Shown here one piece after another: positions 9,090 to 17,670 of a stretch of 23,605 bases of DNA. The DNA is taken from NCBI GenBank assembly GCA_964371865.1, contig CAYJOR010000041.1:1-23605 (forward strand). Direction: 5' to 3'. The stretch comes from CAYJAZ01 sp964371865 (GTDB lineage: Bacteria > Desulfobacterota > Desulfovibrionia > Desulfovibrionales > Desulfovibrionaceae). Within the stretch, counting starts at the first letter, position 1, and the number at the start of each line of letters is the position of its first letter. The position numbers and the translations under genes are program-made. Under the pieces are notes generated by a model. That model was not told the origin of the DNA and did not search any database. It was given only the letters and a program-made list of their open reading frames with translations.

Positions 9090-9195
9090 TTTTTATTCCT
9101 GTAAGACAATTATTATACACTTAATATGAAAATTGGAGATGGATGAAAATCTATTAAAATAATGAAATAGTTTTTACTCAAAAAATCAAATCGAT

Positions 9196-9852
9196 TTAGA
9201 AATCGTCGTCATTGTTATCGAATTCTTCAGCTATTTCAGGTTCTTCATAAGTTTCATCTATAAGAAGTTTCCACATTTTTTCTAAACCGTATTTTGTATG
9301 TGCTGACACTGCAAGTGGAGGAACATTACTTAGTTTTTGCCAGAAGGATAGTGCTGTACCTAATTCTTTTTGTTTTACTTTATCACATTTTGTAAGCACT
9401 GGTTGAACCTTTAATCCTAGGTGCACACCAAAAGCAAGCATTTCTTTATCTAAATCTTGCGGTGGAATTCTTACATCTATCAAAAGGAGTAATAGTTTTA
9501 AAGGTTCAGTGTGTTCAAGATATTGAGAGATTAATTCAGCCCAAACATCACGCTCGGATTTTGAACGTTTTGCATAGCCATATCCCGGTAAATCAACAAG
9601 ATAGAAGTCATACTTTTTTACATGAAAGAAGTTTACGCTTCGAGTTTTACCGGGTGTAGAGCTCACTTTTGCAAGGCTTTTTCTATTTGCAAGCGCATTT
9701 AAAAGTGAAGATTTTCCGACGTTTGAACGTCCTGCGAATGCAACTTGAGCTTTTTCAGGAGCTTGTAGTTGTTCAGGAGTATATAAGGTAGATTCAAGTT
9801 CAACGTGTGGAAAGTTGAAAGTTGATAGATTTGTGTTTTTTTTGTTGTTCAT
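9196..9852 (-). CDS. engB: Ribosome biogenesis GTPase EngB (YsxC/YihA)
   Basis: Essential TrmE-Era-type GTPase needed for late large-subunit assembly and, historically, cell division. G1 GRSNVGKSS (41-49), G2 TPGKTRSVNFF, G3 DLPGYGYA, G4 TKCDK and G5 VSAH are all present. The frame stays open upstream to a GTG at 9906, but the ATG at 9852 is preferred: the upstream 18 codons are not family-like and GAG precedes the ATG by 8 nt. This gives 218 aa. The C-terminal tail is acidic (EEPEIAEEFDNNDDDF). The gene is divergent from efp; I saw no convincing -35/-10 pair. A weak CGATT/AATCG hairpin followed by T-rich sequence lies after the stop. Confidence 0.96.
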   Translation of the reverse strand: MNNKKNTNLSTFNFPHVELESTLYTPEQLQAPEKAQVAFAGRSNVGKSSLLNALANRKSLAKVSSTPGKTRSVNFFHVKKYDFYLVDLPGYGYAKRSKSERDVWAELISQYLEHTEPLKLLLLLIDVRIPPQDLDKEMLAFGVHLGLKVQPVLTKCDKVKQKELGTALSFWQKLSNVPPLAVSAHTKYGLEKMWKLLIDETYEEPEIAEEFDNNDDDF

Positions 9853-9990
9853 ATTTAAGACTCGATAATTTTTTTTGATTGATACGGAAAGAGTTGACAA
9901 TTTCACTCACAAAAGGCAAAATAACAAATTCCACGCAATAAGGAAAGAAGAATTTTTTTCTTAAAAAATACCAAATATAAGAGGATTTTT

Positions 9991-10548
9991 ATGTATTCTA
10001 CTACTGATTTTAAACGCGGACTCAAAATTGAAATTGACGGCACACCATTTGCTATCATTGAATTTCAGCACTTTAAGCCGGGCAAAGGCGGTGCTATGAT
10101 CCGCACAAAATTACGTAACCTTCTAAACGGACGTGTTGTTGATAATACTTTCCGCTCAGGTGAAAAAGTTGCAAAACCTGATATGGAACACCGTGAAATG
10201 CAGTATCTTTATCGTGAAGGTGAAGACCTTGTGTTCATGGATCAAGTAAGCTATGAACAACTTCAAGTGAGCGACGAAGCTACTTCCGGAAAATCAGACT
10301 TCTTAGTAGAAGCACAAATCTGTAAAGTTCTCCTTTATAAAGGTGAAGCTATTGATATTGAAATTCCAAACTCTGTTGTTCTTGAAGTTGTAAGCACTGA
10401 ACCGGGTGTAAAAGGTGATACAGTTTCTAACGTAACCAAACCGGCTACTCTTTCAACAGGAGCAACTGTACAAGTGCCTATCTTCGTAAACATTGGCGAC
10501 AAAATTAAAGTTAATACAGATAACCGCGAATATCTCGGTCGTGAATAG
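9991..10548 (+). CDS. efp: Elongation factor P
   Basis: EF-P enters the E site of ribosomes stalled on consecutive prolines and promotes peptide-bond formation. The 185-aa length and three beta-barrel domains match the family. The domain I tip loop reads HFKPGKGGAM with Lys32 at the position that contacts the P-site tRNA. In other bacteria this residue is beta-lysylated (EpmA/EpmB), aminopentanolylated or, as Arg, rhamnosylated; no modification gene is in the window. The C-terminal signature region and the ending DNREYLGRE are present. AGGA 5 nt before the ATG supports the start. It is a single-gene unit with a long terminator. Confidence 0.98.
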   Translation: MYSTTDFKRGLKIEIDGTPFAIIEFQHFKPGKGGAMIRTKLRNLLNGRVVDNTFRSGEKVAKPDMEHREMQYLYREGEDLVFMDQVSYEQLQVSDEATSGKSDFLVEAQICKVLLYKGEAIDIEIPNSVVLEVVSTEPGVKGDTVSNVTKPATLSTGATVQVPIFVNIGDKIKVNTDNREYLGRE

Positions 10549-10571
10549 TTTATAAAATATAGATATATGAT

Positions 10572-10621
10572 GAGAGGGAAAGTTCATTTATTCTGTAAGT
10601 GAATTTTTCCTCTCAATTTTT
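10572..10621 (+). terminator. Intrinsic terminator of efp
   Basis: GAGAGGGAAAGTTCATTT pairs with AAGTGAATTTTTCCTCTC along about 18 bp with a few G-T wobbles and a 7-nt loop, followed by AATTTTT. It begins 23 bp after the efp stop. Confidence 0.92.
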
Positions 10622-10643
10622 CTGACGATGCTATAACAAAAAT

Positions 10644-10673
10644 ATGAGCTTTTATATCACTGTCCTTTTTTAA
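10644..10673 (+). other. Nine-codon reading frame repeating the MATE start, possible leader
   Basis: ATGAGCTTTTATA at 10644-10656 repeats exactly the first 13 bases of the MATE gene (10718-10730). In this copy the frame runs MSFYITVLF then TAA. No good ribosome binding site precedes it, so translation is doubtful; it may simply be a scar of a small duplication. Confidence 0.3.
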
Positions 10674-10717
10674 AAGTGCTTTAAACGCCGTATGCAAAAA
10701 AAGAGATTAAGTAAACA

Positions 10718-12055
10718 ATGAGCTTTTATAATAAATCGTTAGCTAAAACTTATGTACAAATAGCATGGCCGGCGGCTATTGAAGGATTTCTGATAATCCT
10801 GCTTTCATCTATTGATTTATTGATGATTAGCTCTCTAGGAGAAGAAGCAGTGGCAGCGGTTGGAGTTTTTTTTCAACCGAGAATGTCTATTTTGATTTTT
10901 GCAAGAGCCTTTGCAGTTTCTATCACACAAGTAACTGCCATGTGGTGCGTGTCAGAAAAAGTAAAAGAGTTACCAGTTTTTCTAAAGCAGTGCACGACAA
11001 TCGGTTTTATAGGTTCTTTAGGGATTTTGCTTCTTACATCATTTTTTATGAAAGATATTTTGTATCTTGCAGGTGCAGAAGATTCTTATATTAATCTTGC
11101 TCTTGAATACACAATGATAACAAATATCAGCTTGTTTTTCTTCAGTATTTCAATAGTTTTAAATGCTGCTTTGACGGGGTTAGGTAATACAAGAGCGATG
11201 CTTGCATCAAACGTGATTGGAAATATAGTCAATCTTATTCTAAACTACTTTTTTATTTATCTATTTGCTTGGGGAGTAAAGGGTGCAGCTATTGCTACTT
11301 TAACAGGAAGTATAGTAACTTTTATTGTAACTATCTATTTTGTAAACAGAAATTCAAGTCCTATAGCCTTAAAAGGGCTAGGTGATTGGTTGCCAACAGC
11401 AAAATATTTTAATCATGTAAAAGCAACTTTTTTTAGCACATTTACAGAACAAGCCTCTGAAAGATTTGGTATGTTTGTATATACATCTTTTGTTGCAGGT
11501 CTTGGAGTTTTAAGTTTTTCAACTCATTGTATTTGCATGCTTTTTTGTGATGTATTTTATAACTTCGGGCAAGGTTTTTCAAAGGCAAGTCTAACGATAT
11601 CTTCTAATCTTCGCGGTAAGAATAAAATATCGAATATATATGTATTTGCAAAAACGATTCTACCGATTAGTATAGTAATCGGCTCTGTTGCAGCAATGTT
11701 TTTTCTTACAATGGGAAAAGAACTTATAAGTCTCTATACTGCGGATGCTGAGATTATAGAACTTGGCACAACTCTTCTTATGATTCTTTCTTTATCTACA
11801 ATTCCTCAAGCAATTTCGCTCTCTTATTCAGGGATATTGCGAGGAGTAGGATATGCAAAATATGTTGCAAAATATTCTTTTTATTTGGTAGCAGTGGCAC
11901 GACCTATCGTAACATATTTAGTAATTTATACTTTTGGATTTGGAATTTATGGGGCATGGTTCATAATTGCGTGGGATCAAGCAACACGTGCGTTTCTTGC
12001 AAGTATGCGGTTTATTGGAAAGAAAAAGTTACTGATTCCACCAGCAAGTAGATAA
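10718..12055 (+). CDS. MATE-family multidrug/metabolite efflux transporter
   Basis: Twelve-helix integral membrane protein of the multidrug and toxic compound extrusion family, exporting substrates against Na+ or H+. The sequence is hydrophobic throughout, with family-typical patterns in both halves: WPAAIEGFLIILLSSIDLLMISSLG...AVAAVGV near the N-terminus, NAALTGLGNTRAMLASNVIGNIVNLILNYFFI in helices 4-5, and SGILRGVGYAKYV in the second half. The length of 445 aa is normal. The substrate cannot be told. It stands alone after the efp terminator and converges on rho. The leader carries a copy of the gene's own start region. The ribosome binding site before 10718 is poor; a purine run lies about 12 nt upstream. 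Confidence 0.93.
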   Translation: MSFYNKSLAKTYVQIAWPAAIEGFLIILLSSIDLLMISSLGEEAVAAVGVFFQPRMSILIFARAFAVSITQVTAMWCVSEKVKELPVFLKQCTTIGFIGSLGILLLTSFFMKDILYLAGAEDSYINLALEYTMITNISLFFFSISIVLNAALTGLGNTRAMLASNVIGNIVNLILNYFFIYLFAWGVKGAAIATLTGSIVTFIVTIYFVNRNSSPIALKGLGDWLPTAKYFNHVKATFFSTFTEQASERFGMFVYTSFVAGLGVLSFSTHCICMLFCDVFYNFGQGFSKASLTISSNLRGKNKISNIYVFAKTILPISIVIGSVAAMFFLTMGKELISLYTADAEIIELGTTLLMILSLSTIPQAISLSYSGILRGVGYAKYVAKYSFYLVAVARPIVTYLVIYTFGFGIYGAWFIIAWDQATRAFLASMRFIGKKKLLIPPASR

Positions 12056-12081
12056 AAATCCTATACTATTCCAAGTTAGCA

Positions 12082-12131
12082 AAAAAATACCCTCCCTATT
12101 AAGATAACTTAAAGGAAGGGTTTTGTATTTT
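12082..12131. terminator. Bidirectional terminator between MATE gene and rho
   Basis: ACCCTCCCTATTAAG (12089-12103) pairs with CTTAAAGGAAGGGT (12108-12121), with one C-A mismatch and one bulged A. It has an A-tract on the left and TTTTGTATTTT on the right, so it can serve both convergent genes. Confidence 0.82.
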
Positions 12132-12182
12132 CTCATTCGCCACGAACTTTAGTGGACTTGATTTGCTTCAACAATAGAAGAA

Positions 12183-13520
12183 TTATTTTCCCATAGCGGC
12201 GAGGAAATCCTTATTGTTTTTAGTGCCTTTCATTTTTGCAAGAAGGAATTCTACACTATCAATAGGAGCCATAGGTGAGAGTAATTTTCTTAGAATCCAT
12301 ACACGGTTGAGCACATCTTCTGAAAGAAGAAGGTCTTCTTTCCTTGTACCGGATTTATTAATATCAAAAGCAGGGAATACACGTTTTTCAGAAAGATGAC
12401 GATCGAGATAAATCTCCATGTTACCAGTACCTTTAAATTCTTCAAAGATAACTTCGTCCATACGTGAACCAGTATCGACAAGGGCAGTTGCCATGATGGT
12501 AAGCGAGCCACCACCTTCGATGTTACGAGCTGCACCAAAAAATCTTTTAGGTCTTTGAAGAGCATTAGCATCAAGACCACCTGAAAGAATTTTACCTGAT
12601 GATTGACCCACAATGTTATAAGCTCTGCCGAGGCGAGTAATAGAATCGAGAAGAATAACAACGTCTTGTTTTCTTTCAACCATTCTTTTAGCTTTTTCAA
12701 GAACCATTTCAGTTACTTGAACATGTCTTTGAGGTGGTTCATCGAATGTTGAAGAAACAACTTCAGCGTTTTTCACGGTACGTTGCATATCTGTAACTTC
12801 TTCCGGTCTTTCGTCGATAAGAAGAATAATAAGCTTTACTTCCGGATGGTTAGCATTAATTGCGTTCGCCATGTTTTGAAGAAGAATTGTTTTACCAGTA
12901 CGAGGTGGAGCAACAATAAGCCCCCTTTGCCCACGGCCTATTGGAGATAAAAGATCTATAAGTCTACCGGAGTAATTTTTATCGCCTGTTTCCATGATGA
13001 GTTGACTATCAGGATATACAGGTGTGAGGTTGTCAAATAGAACAGTTCCTCTGCTAGATTCCGGAGATTCTGAATTTATTTCAGTTACTTTTGTAAGTGT
13101 GAAATAATGTTCACCTTCGCGTGGCGGACGAATAAGCCCAACAACAGTATCACCTTTTCTTAGATGATATTGTCTTATTTGGTTGAGTGAAACATATATA
13201 TCATCTTGTCCTGGCATGTAGCTTGAAAGAGGGGAGCGTAGAAAACCGAAACCTTCGGGAAGAATTTCGAGTACACCATCGCCTAAAAGTGCGCCATTTT
13301 GTGTAAGACAGGCTTGAAAAAGAGCGAAAACTAAATCTTGTTTACGAAAAGAGGCCGCATCTTCAATCTCGTATTGTTCTGCTAAAGCAAGAAGTTCTGG
13401 CATGGTTTTTATTTTGAGATCTCTAAGGCTAATCATGTTTGCCATGTTTGCTTCGATATTCTGATCGTGGATTGCTTGTGCTTCTGCATCATGATAACGG
13501 GCAGAGTTTCTTTTACGCAT
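12183..13520 (-). CDS. rho: Transcription termination factor Rho
   Basis: Hexameric RNA helicase that ends transcription at Rho-dependent sites. The N-terminal Rho-N helices (about 28-70) are followed by the cold-shock-like RNA-binding domain with GFGFLR, then the RecA-type motor: Walker A APPRTGKT (~205-211), the Walker B region DVVILLDSITR, the Q/R-loop region SSGKILSGGLDANALQRPKRFFGAARN, and LSEKRVFPAFD near the C-terminus. The N-terminus is about 25 residues longer than in compact Rho proteins; the ATG at 13520 with GGA 6 nt upstream is accepted, though an internal Met (MANMISLRDL) is an alternative. It is the last gene of an apparent activator-TPR-pth-rho run; the gap to pth is 43 bp. 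Confidence 0.98.
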   Translation of the reverse strand: MRKRNSARYHDAEAQAIHDQNIEANMANMISLRDLKIKTMPELLALAEQYEIEDAASFRKQDLVFALFQACLTQNGALLGDGVLEILPEGFGFLRSPLSSYMPGQDDIYVSLNQIRQYHLRKGDTVVGLIRPPREGEHYFTLTKVTEINSESPESSRGTVLFDNLTPVYPDSQLIMETGDKNYSGRLIDLLSPIGRGQRGLIVAPPRTGKTILLQNMANAINANHPEVKLIILLIDERPEEVTDMQRTVKNAEVVSSTFDEPPQRHVQVTEMVLEKAKRMVERKQDVVILLDSITRLGRAYNIVGQSSGKILSGGLDANALQRPKRFFGAARNIEGGGSLTIMATALVDTGSRMDEVIFEEFKGTGNMEIYLDRHLSEKRVFPAFDINKSGTRKEDLLLSEDVLNRVWILRKLLSPMAPIDSVEFLLAKMKGTKNNKDFLAAMGK

Positions 13521-13563
13521 AATATATCCATTATAAAGTTAAAGGTGAGAGGAAATACAAATT

Positions 13564-14145
13564 TTATTTTAATTTTTCTTTTGCTTTTTTATTAAGGAAA
13601 ATTTCAACCTTTTCAATACCTTTAATATAAAGATCTTCAAGTTTAGTTTTTTCATTTGCATTAAAATGGCTAAGCACGTAGTTTGCCATTTGTTCTTTGT
13701 GTTCTGGTCTTCCAATACCAAGTCTCATACGGTGAAAATCTTGTGTGCCGAGGCGTTCTGCTATTGATTTCAAACCGTTATGTCCTGCTAATCCACCACC
13801 GGTTTTTAGACGAATGTCACCGTATGGAATGTCAAGTTCATCGTGAAGTACAAGCAAATTATCCACCGGAATATTGTGCCAAGCCATAAAAGGTTGGACT
13901 GATTCACCGGAAAGGTTCATATATGTCTGTGGTTTAAGAACATATATTTGTTGAGTACCATTATCTAATTTTTGGGGAAGAATAATTTTTGAAGCTATTC
14001 CTTTAAACTTTGAGGCTGAAACTGTATCAATTCTAGCATTGTTTCTTTCAAAGTGTTCTACAAGAAAATCCGCAAGCATAAACCCAAAATTATGACGCGT
14101 ATTATCATAATTTTTGCCTATGTTGCCTAATCCGACAATAAGCAT
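13564..14145 (-). CDS. pth: Peptidyl-tRNA hydrolase
   Basis: Recycles tRNA from prematurely released peptidyl-tRNA by cleaving the ester bond. N-terminal MLIVGLGNIGKNYDNTRHNFGF contains the catalytic His (residue 18). HDELDIPYGDIRLKTGGGLAGHNGLKSI contains the conserved Asp and Asn residues, and the RLGIGRP motif follows. The length of 193 aa is typical. GGAG lies 13 nt before the ATG, longer than optimal, with no better in-frame start. The gene sits 34 bp after the TPR gene and 43 bp before rho on the same strand. Confidence 0.97.
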   Translation of the reverse strand: MLIVGLGNIGKNYDNTRHNFGFMLADFLVEHFERNNARIDTVSASKFKGIASKIILPQKLDNGTQQIYVLKPQTYMNLSGESVQPFMAWHNIPVDNLLVLHDELDIPYGDIRLKTGGGLAGHNGLKSIAERLGTQDFHRMRLGIGRPEHKEQMANYVLSHFNANEKTKLEDLYIKGIEKVEIFLNKKAKEKLK

Positions 14146-14179
14146 GTTGAAGTGTAAACTCCTTATAAAATAAAATACT

Positions 14180-17100
14180 CTATGGTGTTAGACTTTTGAT
14201 ATCTCTGGCTAATTTTTCAGTTGTAAGCTCAGACGACGCCATTTTCCCAAAAACAGTATCAGGTTCACGTCTTACAATATCTTCCAAAATACTTTGCCAA
14301 GTGTTCATATCGTTCATTTTTCTATAAATTCTTGCTTCACGAAGTTGCATACCGCCATAGTCCGGTGAGTCTTGTGGAACAAATTCAGCATATTTATTGA
14401 GCCATTCAAGAGATTCTGCAAATCTTCCGGCTACTTCAGTTACATCCATGAGAGCAGCAATAGACTCACGAATACGTTGAGGATCAGCAAATTCTGAACG
14501 ATTTTCCAGTAATTCTTCAAACATTGCAAGAGCATCAAGATTATATTGATAGCTTGCGCGCAAGTCTTGTTTTTCTTCGGCATCGCGAGCAAGGAAGTAA
14601 GTAGCGTAAGCTCTTTGATAAAGAGGAATTTCTGTATTTTGTGCCAAATTTGTCCATAGTGGCATTGCGCGTGAGTTTAGACCCAGATTTTGCGCAGAAA
14701 GTGCCGTAGTATAATCATGTTGGTCACGAACGTCAAGAGGCATTGTCCAAGAATTAACTTTTTCATCCATAGCAAGGATAGCGTCCCAATTTCCTTGTGA
14801 AAGATAATGCGCTAAAAATATGTTATAGGCATAAAGTCCATACTTAGGATCTTGTTCTGTTTCTATGAAAGGTTCTAGTAATTCTAGTCCCTTAGATTGG
14901 TCTCCTCTGTTAAGATAAGCACGAGCAAGAGCAATTCTTAAGTCATCTTCAAGTGGAAGATAGTAGTCATGCACATAAGGATATTTTTCCCACAGCGCAA
15001 GAGCTCGGTTATAGTTTTCTTCTTCAAGCGCATTTGCAAGATTATGGGCAAAGGCACGAAGAAGAATATCACCAGCAACGTTAAACTGTAATCTATCCGG
15101 ATACTTTTTCATAACTTCTTCAGCATAATTAAGCGCAGAGAGGTAATCTTTATTATAGAAGCTAAAAGCCCCTAAACGAGTAAGAGCATCCACCGCTTCC
15201 GGAGTTTCTGGATAGTCATCAAGGATAATTTGATAATTTATTGATGGAATACGAGGATTTGGTTGTTCATACAGATTCAATAAAAGGTCAAGATTTGGAT
15301 TAACAGGTGTGAAAGTATTTTCTGCCATTCTCAAGAGAGATTTAGGAGCATAAGGAGAATCTGGGAAAATATTTAATATTTCAAGTTGTACTTTTGTTGC
15401 CGCATCTTTATTGTTAAGCGCATAATAAAGAAGTGCTATTTTATTAAGAATTTCAGGGGTTTCTTCACTTTTTGGATTGATGTTATATTGAGTCCAAAGG
15501 GTTTCAAGGGCATCACGTAGTTTTCCTTGTGAAATTTGAACATCGGCAGACATCGGTAAAAAGTCCAGATTATCAAGATAAGCAGAAGGCCATCTGAGAT
15601 TTACGAACTCGATAAGAGGAAGAGCTTTTTCATAAAGTCCTTGCTTATAATATGCGAAAGCTTGTGCAATTGCAGAATTTTCAGCGAGAAGACTATCAGG
15701 ATATTCGGTTACAATTTGGTCAAAAGTATCAGCTGCAAGTGCGTATTGCCCTTCTTGAAGATAGTCTCTACCTAGTCTAAAAAGAAGATTTGGAACGGTA
15801 AGTTCATAAGGGTACTGCTGTTTTAAGAACATTATGTAACCCTTTGCATCTTCTTGATTTCCCATCAATAAATGAGTGTAGGCAAGAGTTGTTATTGCAT
15901 TTGGAACACGTTCCGAAGAAGGATTATAGTTCATAGCTTCTAGAGCTGCATTGAGAACTTCTTGACCATTTTCTTGAAGTGAATCTTTATAAAGTTCTGC
16001 TTTTACTTTAACAATTTCGTAGAGTAAATCTTCTTTTAAATCCTGATTGAGTGTAGGATCTTTATCAAGGCGCAAGTCCTTGAGCTGTTCTAAAATAGGA
16101 AGAGCAGCTTCATAATTTCTATCTTTTAGTAAATCGTCAGCTTGGAACATAAGAGCTTTGACGTCCGGTGGAGCAGGAACTTCATTTCCTTCTGCATCAT
16201 GATAAACTATTGTTCTATTAAGCGCTTTTGCTTCTTCAATTGTAGTTGGTTCTGTATCTGAGGCAAGCGCAACTTGAGTTACTGTTTCACCGTTTGCTGG
16301 GTCAACTTGAACCATTTCATCAAGTAGGGCGGGGGCAATTACTCCATCTGTTGCTTCTGCCACAGCCGGTTCCAGAGGCTGTTCAAGCGGGATCTCTGTT
16401 TCCAGAGGTTGTTCTATTGGAGTTTCTATAGGAGTTTCTACTTGAGCTATTTCCTCTTGAGTTGAAACTTGCGTTTCTTGAGCTACTTCAATAGGTTGAG
16501 GAGTTTCGTTTTCTGGTCTTTCAAAGAGTGAAGCATTTTCAGGTGATATACCTGTTTCTATTGCTTGAATTGGTGCAATTGAATCTACTTCTTCCATAAA
16601 TTCAAAAGTTTCGTAGTCTTGCGGTTCATTCCCCTTGTAAACTTGGGTAGGAACAGCAACTGAGTCTACGGTATTTGCAGGTGTATCTTTGAAATCGGCA
16701 ATAAATGAGTTGCCGTAGTAAATTTTTTCAGCAGCTTCATTAATTTCTTCTAGATTATTAGTTGGAAAAGGTGACTGTTGAGCCGGCTGAATTGGAGCTG
16801 GCGGAGGAGTTGTAGGTACTGTTCCAGATTGAGCTGCTTCGATAGAATCTCTAAAACTTTGCGTAGCTTGATTATTCAGTGCCGGAATATCCACTTTTTC
16901 TACATGATCTATAACATCTTGGAGAGAATTTTCTTCAACTTGAGGAGCTTGAGTGGAAACTTGAGGAACCGGTGGACTTGTTATCTGTTGTGTAGGTATT
17001 TGGTTTTGATTTGTATTTTGTACAAGTGGAGGAGTGTCAACTTCTTGAGTAGGTGTTTGAACTACAGGAGCTGTTGGGCTAGAAATAGGTGGTGTTTGTG

Positions 17101-17608
17101 GAGTAGGAGGGGTAACAGTTTGAGTTTGCGCAGGTTGTTGATTTTGAATAGGAGCCTGTGGCTGGGTTGGAGTTGTGGTGCTTCGTTCTTCATATGGATA
17201 AAATCTTGAAGCTAGTGAATCTTGATAGATATCAAGTACTAAAGTATTGCTATCTGGTTGGGTATAGATATAGCCAAAATCAGATTTATTCATACTTAGT
17301 TCAAGAGTATTTCCATTTTTTCTAAAGTTATGGACAAAGTCACCTTGAGGGAGAGAACCTGTTTGATTTATCTCTGTATCTGAAGCACTTGCAGGTAATT
17401 GAATTGAAATATTTAAGCCGTTATTTCTTTGTATATAGAAACTATCAACTGGATTATCGAATTGAATTACAAGTCTTTCTCTATTCTGCATAGGAAGCCA
17501 TTGCCAAGTTGCTGCGCTCGCAATATTGACACTGGAAAGAAGAAACAGTCCTGTACAAAATAAAGCTTTTTTTGACTGTAGAAATGGGAATTTATTGTAT
17601 TTTTTCAT
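14180..17608 (-). CDS. Large secreted tetratricopeptide-repeat protein, function unknown
   Basis: 1142 aa. Residues 1-33 form a signal peptide (KK, hydrophobic ALFCTGLFLLSSVNIASA, likely cut after ASA), with no lipobox, so a periplasmic soluble or wall-associated protein is expected. Residues ~34-135 form a beta-rich, AMIN-like segment (LVIQFDNPVDSFYIQ...LSMNKSDFGYIY...NTLVLDIYQ). Residues ~140-470 are low-complexity Pro/Gln/Thr/Glu. Residues ~480-1130 hold many degenerate TPR helices (for example FRLGRDYLQEGQYALAADTF, LARAYLNRGDQSKGLELLEP). The combination recalls FimV-like and cell-envelope scaffold proteins, but no function is proven. It follows the sigma-54 activator gene by about 60 bp; a near-consensus sigma-54 site lies in that gap. 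GAG 7 nt before the ATG supports the start. Confidence 0.85.
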   Translation of the reverse strand: MKKYNKFPFLQSKKALFCTGLFLLSSVNIASAATWQWLPMQNRERLVIQFDNPVDSFYIQRNNGLNISIQLPASASDTEINQTGSLPQGDFVHNFRKNGNTLELSMNKSDFGYIYTQPDSNTLVLDIYQDSLASRFYPYEERSTTTPTQPQAPIQNQQPAQTQTVTPPTPQTPPISSPTAPVVQTPTQEVDTPPLVQNTNQNQIPTQQITSPPVPQVSTQAPQVEENSLQDVIDHVEKVDIPALNNQATQSFRDSIEAAQSGTVPTTPPPAPIQPAQQSPFPTNNLEEINEAAEKIYYGNSFIADFKDTPANTVDSVAVPTQVYKGNEPQDYETFEFMEEVDSIAPIQAIETGISPENASLFERPENETPQPIEVAQETQVSTQEEIAQVETPIETPIEQPLETEIPLEQPLEPAVAEATDGVIAPALLDEMVQVDPANGETVTQVALASDTEPTTIEEAKALNRTIVYHDAEGNEVPAPPDVKALMFQADDLLKDRNYEAALPILEQLKDLRLDKDPTLNQDLKEDLLYEIVKVKAELYKDSLQENGQEVLNAALEAMNYNPSSERVPNAITTLAYTHLLMGNQEDAKGYIMFLKQQYPYELTVPNLLFRLGRDYLQEGQYALAADTFDQIVTEYPDSLLAENSAIAQAFAYYKQGLYEKALPLIEFVNLRWPSAYLDNLDFLPMSADVQISQGKLRDALETLWTQYNINPKSEETPEILNKIALLYYALNNKDAATKVQLEILNIFPDSPYAPKSLLRMAENTFTPVNPNLDLLLNLYEQPNPRIPSINYQIILDDYPETPEAVDALTRLGAFSFYNKDYLSALNYAEEVMKKYPDRLQFNVAGDILLRAFAHNLANALEEENYNRALALWEKYPYVHDYYLPLEDDLRIALARAYLNRGDQSKGLELLEPFIETEQDPKYGLYAYNIFLAHYLSQGNWDAILAMDEKVNSWTMPLDVRDQHDYTTALSAQNLGLNSRAMPLWTNLAQNTEIPLYQRAYATYFLARDAEEKQDLRASYQYNLDALAMFEELLENRSEFADPQRIRESIAALMDVTEVAGRFAESLEWLNKYAEFVPQDSPDYGGMQLREARIYRKMNDMNTWQSILEDIVRREPDTVFGKMASSELTTEKLARDIKSLTP

Positions 17609-17649
17609 TTTTTATCTCGATGTCCGGTGGTTTCTGATAAAAAGTACCA

Positions 17650-17665
17650 TGCAAAAAGTGTGCAA
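17650..17665 (-). promoter_or_regulatory. Near-consensus sigma-54 promoter before the TPR gene
   Basis: On the minus strand TTGCACACTTTTTGCA. Against TGGCAC-N5-TTGCA only the first G of the GG pair differs (T), with correct -24/-12 spacing. It lies just after the stop of the sigma-54 activator gene and 42 bp before the TPR ATG. The lost G weakens the case. Confidence 0.45.
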
Positions 17666-17670
17666 AATCT

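Noticed and set aside
10549..10717. Riboswitch before the MATE gene
   Set aside because: The only strong structure is the efp terminator; no known aptamer consensus such as guanidine or PreQ1 motifs could be recognised.
13521..13563. TATAAT upstream of rho as a promoter
   Set aside because: It is only 8 bp before the ATG and has no acceptable -35 at 16-18 bp; likely chance in AT-rich sequence.
16778..17209. 143-residue plus-strand frame inside the TPR gene
   Set aside because: It is antisense to the low-complexity Pro/Gln/Thr linker, which avoids stops on the other strand; composition (Arg/Ser/Leu/Trp/Cys) is not protein-like.
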